The notes under the pieces: model-generated | Database searches by the model: none | What the model was told of the DNA's origin: nothing | What the model saw: the letters and a program-made list of their open reading frames with translations, nothing else | Shown here: positions 60,548 to 64,000 of the stretch, in pieces | Numbering within the stretch: the first letter of the stretch is position 1 | Layout of the letters: each line of letters opens with the position of its first letter | Translations under genes and position numbers: made by a program | DNA from: Paulinella micropora | Lineage: Eukaryota; Cercozoa; Imbricatea; Euglyphida; Paulinellidae | Assembly: GCA_019918135.1 (NCBI GenBank) | Contig: WBZZ01003537.1 | Span: forward strand, 216,001 to 280,000 | Length of the DNA stretch: 64,000 bases | Reading direction: 5' to 3'

Positions 60548-61113
60548 GAAGAAGAAGAAGGAGATCAAAGGGGGAATCGTACTACAGCACCACGTTGCTT
60601 GTATTTTTTTTATTAATAGTACGTTGTTCTTGACATACTGCCGAAAAAAAAAAAGAAAAAAAAAGAGATTGAGGGGAAGGAGTTCAAAAATCTACAAGAA
60701 TGGCTGGAGAATCCGCTTTGACGTGCCGTATGAGGATATATTTATCGTCTTTTAGCGTCTATCCGTGGGTCGATGCGCTGTGTGGCATGACTCCATAGCG
60801 CATACTATTTGCAGAAAGAAATCAGAAGGTGTATGACGAAAATGCTATTTCCGTCATAAAATCGGGAGGGGGTACTGTAGGCATCACCCCCGGATAGCCG
60901 GTAAAAAGTGTCTTTTCCTGGTGACAGGTGCACCAGCTTGTTTTTCAGTATTATTTGTCCGGATTGGACCTGATGCCATTTTATTCCTGGTCTGTTGCAG
61001 TTTTCCTTTTTGGCTTCACTGAGCTAATATAACGAGACATCATTCTCATCTTTTGAGGACTGTGTTTGGTTGTATTACCGACTTTTTGCGAGCTATCGTT
61101 GGGGGCATTACAG
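60548..61113. repeat. Duplicated unit C, copy 1 (contains a MITE)
   Basis: Matches 61664-62187 over its length with scattered changes and small indels. Starts GATCAAAGGGGGAATCGTAC after a purine run and ends with the MITE right terminus. Confidence 0.9.
60875..61113. mobile_element. TA-family MITE, copy 2
   Basis: 239 bp between TA dinucleotides (60873-60874, 61114-61115). The ends are CTGTA...TACAG with imperfect inverted termini: left GGCATCACCCCCGGATAGCC, right read inward ATGCCCCCAACGATAGCTCG. No coding capacity. Confidence 0.8.
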
Positions 61114-61115
61114 TA

Positions 61116-61603
61116 GTATCTCAAGTTGTACTGAATTTTGTTTTAAATAAAAAAAGCTATATGTATTTCAAGAAAAAGCCATCATAGTATTGTACCAGGT
61201 ATAATATTTGATTGAAAAAGATCTGACTTCTCAACTTGAAAAAGTTGGGCCCGAGCGGCAACAATCATTTTATAATTATACATATAGCCTGTGTGTGACT
61301 TTTCAAGTAGCATTACTATACAATACCAACGACATGATTCAAGTGTGTAACAAGACACTTGGTCTACCCTTACGAGCTCAACCGAAAGAAAATTTATTAA
61401 TAATAATAAACTCAACTGGTTCAAAGCTAACCAGGCTCCACTTCTATAATAGAAAGGGAAGTCAGAATTGAACCCAAACAACAAGCCAAGGGGAAAACCC
61501 CGCAAGACTCTCAAACGGAGTGTCTCTATGACCGGGTCAATTGACACGATTCGTTTGTCCGTAACCGTGCACAAATGCCAAAACATACATCTCCCTGTGA
61601 ATA
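61116..61603. other. Spacer between duplicated units C
   Basis: No gene supported; the frames here are short and lack motifs. Confidence 0.4.
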
Positions 61604-61663
61604 AAAAAAGACAATGTACTTACGATCTCCCTGTGAATAATAATAATAATAATGATAATGATA

Positions 61664-62187
61664 AGAAGATCAAAGGGGGAATCGTACTACAGCACCACGT
61701 TGCTTGTATTTTTTATTAATAGTACGTTTGTTCTTGACATACTGCCGAAAAAAAATTTGAGGGGAAGGAGTTCAAAATTTACAAGAAAGGCTGGAGAATC
61801 CTCTTTTACGTGCCGTATGAGGATATATTTATCGTCTTTTAGCGCCGATGCGCTGTGTGGCATGACTCCATAGCGCATACTATTTGCAGAAAGAAATCAG
61901 AAGGTGTATGATGAGAATGCTCTTTCCGTCATAAAATCGGGAGGGGGTACTGTATGCATCACCCCCGGATAGCCGGTAAAAAATACCTTTTCCTGGTGAC
62001 AGGTGCACCAGCTTGTTTTTCAGTATTATTTGTCCGGATTGGACCTGATGCTATTTTATTCCTGGTCTGTTGCAGTTTTCCTTTTTGGCTTCACTGAGCT
62101 AATATAACGAGACATCATTCTCATCTTTTGAGGACTGTGTTTGGTTGTATTACCGACTTTTTACGAGCTATCGTTGGGGGCATTACA
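61664..62187. repeat. Duplicated unit C, copy 2
   Basis: See copy at 60548. Preceded by unit A and a short AAT/GATAAT tract rather than by unit B. Confidence 0.9.
61950..62187. mobile_element. TA-family MITE, copy 3
   Basis: About 238 bp. Left TA present (61948-61949); the right side joins an inverted relative directly, with GT in place of TA. Confidence 0.8.
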
Positions 62188-62368
62188 GGTAATATAACCA
62201 CAGTCCTCAAAAAAGAGAATGATGTCTCGTTATAATATCTCAGTGACGCAAAGACAAAAAGGCGCCCAAAGACCAGGATAAAATTGGCATTTCAGACGTG
62301 TCCGGCCAGACGAAATCTATAAATAAGTTTTTACCTGATAATTCGGGGGGGGGTGATGTTCACACTTT
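62188..62368. mobile_element. TA-family MITE, copy 4, inverted and diverged
   Basis: GTAATATAACCACAGTCCTC ... TCTCGTTATAAT ... TTTTTACC ... GGGGGGGGTGATG is a diverged, shortened reverse complement of the family, placed tail-to-tail with copy 3. Confidence 0.75.
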
Positions 62369-63028
62369 TTCTAATAAAGTTTACTACTACTAGTACTACT
62401 AAGAATTATGAAAAAAATGAAGTGTTATATATTTTGCTGAAATCACTATAGTTGAAGTCTGCAGGGTGACTCAGAAGGGAATCTATAATGTTGCTGCCTG
62501 ATATTGAATAGTTCATGAGTATGATGTAAATTAAATTTTCTTTCAAAAGTAGCGGAATTGTAGAGAATGATTTTTAAGCAAAGTTTTTGTATAGAAAAAG
62601 TATGTTCTGACTGTGAAAACTGTATATACTATCACAGTAGGATGTAAATTACTAGTTTGTGATTATGGTAGCGCAGGTCCATTTCCGCCTCAGCAGCATC
62701 AGATAAATTACGAGTGGATACTGAAAATGATAAATTATTACAAACATGAAAAATGATGCAGGACGTTGAAAACTTTTATCTTATAATACGCACATTGTAA
62801 ATAAATCAGCATGATATATCTGAAGGTGATGGTATGATTTGATTGCTATGTGGAGACCGCTAGTATGAAAATCCAGCTGATACTTGCATTTCGTATTATT
62901 TTGGGATCACGAAACTAAACCTAAAGAAAAACTGTGAAAACGCTATCAATAAAACAGAGCAGACTCAAATTGTTCGCAACGTAATATGTCTTCAATGACT
63001 GCGAAGTTTCAAAACATTTTGATAAAGT
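62369..63028. other. Unassigned AT-rich stretch
   Basis: No gene or clear repeat recognised. Confidence 0.4.
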
Positions 63029-63283
63029 TTGGTTATGAAAATAAACATTTTCCATCCCTCCAACTTGTTTGCTGTTTTTTTTGATTTACCGCCGGCCCGC
63101 GACGGTAAAAATGGCAAAGTCTGTGAAATTCTCGAAAAAGGGTTCGGGGTCGAGAGTTTGGCAGTTGTATGTCAAGTCGCTGTCAAGCCCTCGAGTTTGC
63201 AAATGTTGCGCAACACATGTTTGGATATGAAGATGGAAATACTACTTTCTTTTACTTTTACCTACTCTTCTCCACCTTGTTAG
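63029..63283 (+). CDS. Candidate short ORF or exon
   Basis: 84 codons, ATG to TAG. The middle part reads DLPPARDGKNGKVCEILEKG and FGVESLAVVCQVAVKPSSL, with balanced hydrophobicity and helix/strand alternation, more protein-like than its surroundings. Ends TYSSPPC. I recognise no family and see no convincing splice sites. Could be a remnant of a mobile-element protein, a host exon or chance. Confidence 0.22.
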   Translation: MVMKINIFHPSNLFAVFFDLPPARDGKNGKVCEILEKGFGVESLAVVCQVAVKPSSLQMLRNTCLDMKMEILLSFTFTYSSPPC

Positions 63284-63780
63284 CTCTTGTTTCCACAAGT
63301 TGGGCCAATGTTTATGCTCTTGTTTAGGGCAACACTTTAACAAAACCATTTCGCAAGAAGGAGCTTGGCGCTCTGGAGCTCCTAGAGGCATCGTTCCAAT
63401 CTATAGGTCTGACAATCTCATGTGATTTTTGCGGCAATCCATTTATCCAGGTTAGGCAGAGTTATTGTCATGGATGAGAGATGGAGGATGGAAGACGGTG
63501 GATGTGATATCCGGTACGGGGTATGAGATACTGTATATGTGATATGAGATATTAAGTTACTATGGGATATTGGGGATGGAAGATAGGATATAGATTATGG
63601 TATATGCGTATAGTAAATAAATATAAATCTAGTAAAAATCAGCTATAAATCTAGGTAAATAACAAAAATTAAAATTTATACTTCCGGCCGGTTTTCTTGC
63701 TGCATTGAATATTATTAATGTAAAAATAACGTAGTTTCTTAGTATTAATAACTTAGCAGCTAACGAATTTTGCTTTTAGA
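63284..63780. other. Unassigned stretch
   Basis: No gene supported. A GATATGAGATATTAAG / GGGATATTGGGG-type imperfect repeat occurs at 63500-63600. Confidence 0.4.
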
Positions 63781-63792
63781 GGGAGGGAGGGA

Positions 63793-63899
<107 letters not shown>

Positions 63900-64000
63900 G
63901 GACATACATATGTACATACATACATACATACATACATACACACACATACATGCATACATACATAGATACATAGATACATAGATACATACATACGTACATA
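63900..64000. repeat. (CATA)n microsatellite, runs to window edge
   Basis: CATACATA units with GATA variants toward the end; continues past the window. Confidence 0.95.

Overview
The window is repeat-rich, eukaryote-like DNA. It carries one endogenous DNA virus and a stack of LTR retrotransposons, with little sequence I can call host genes. Evidence for a eukaryote: Ty1/Copia and Ty3/Gypsy elements with target-site duplications, TA-flanked MITEs, long tri-, tetra- and pentanucleotide microsatellites, and a few short reading frames bounded by splice-like sites. I cannot name the organism.

Region 1 (1-16,540) is most of a Polinton-like virus (PLV/Maverick class) whose left end lies outside the window. 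On the + strand it encodes an S74-chaperoned fibre (cut by the window edge), a two-span membrane protein, an A32-like packaging ATPase, a basic core-like protein, a coiled-coil protein, an adenain/Ulp1-type maturation protease, a penton-like minor capsid protein, a double-jelly-roll-type major capsid protein, a 412-residue beta-rich virion protein candidate, a DUF3223-like protein and a class 3 lipase. On the - strand it encodes a small ExoX-C-like protein, a protein-primed family B DNA polymerase and two small proteins. The frames are intact and tightly packed, and many starts are preceded by one AT-rich motif, so the unit looks recently active. Packaging (ATPase), maturation (protease), capsid (MCP and penton), attachment (fibre) and replication (pPolB) together describe a virion-forming element. 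No integrase is visible here.

Region 2 (16,540 to about 25,600) is a decayed Gypsy element on the - strand: Gag, protease, a long unidentified serine-rich stretch, RT/RNase H, and an integrase that stops inside its core where the virus begins. Two (AAT)n tracts follow at 26.1-26.4 kb.

Region 3 (26,530-45,184) is a + strand Copia element with 191-196 bp LTRs and a 5-bp AAAGG duplication. A second Copia element (31,117-40,163, - strand, 519-bp LTRs) is inserted in its pre-integrase region. The right edge of that insertion carries a 193-bp inversion that swaps the end of one LTR with a piece of host-element coding sequence. A 274-bp MITE sits in the outer element's 3' non-coding part.

Region 4 (45,190-53,430) is mostly microsatellites, short repeats and a few weak exon candidates.

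Region 5 (53,431 to about 58,750) is a Gypsy relic in which Gag and protease share one frame broken only by TAG/TGA codons. Integrase follows, but RT and RNase H are absent.

Region 6 (59,000-64,000) holds duplicated repeat units, a TA-flanked MITE family including a tail-to-tail pair, a long (AAT)n tract and terminal GA/CATA repeats.
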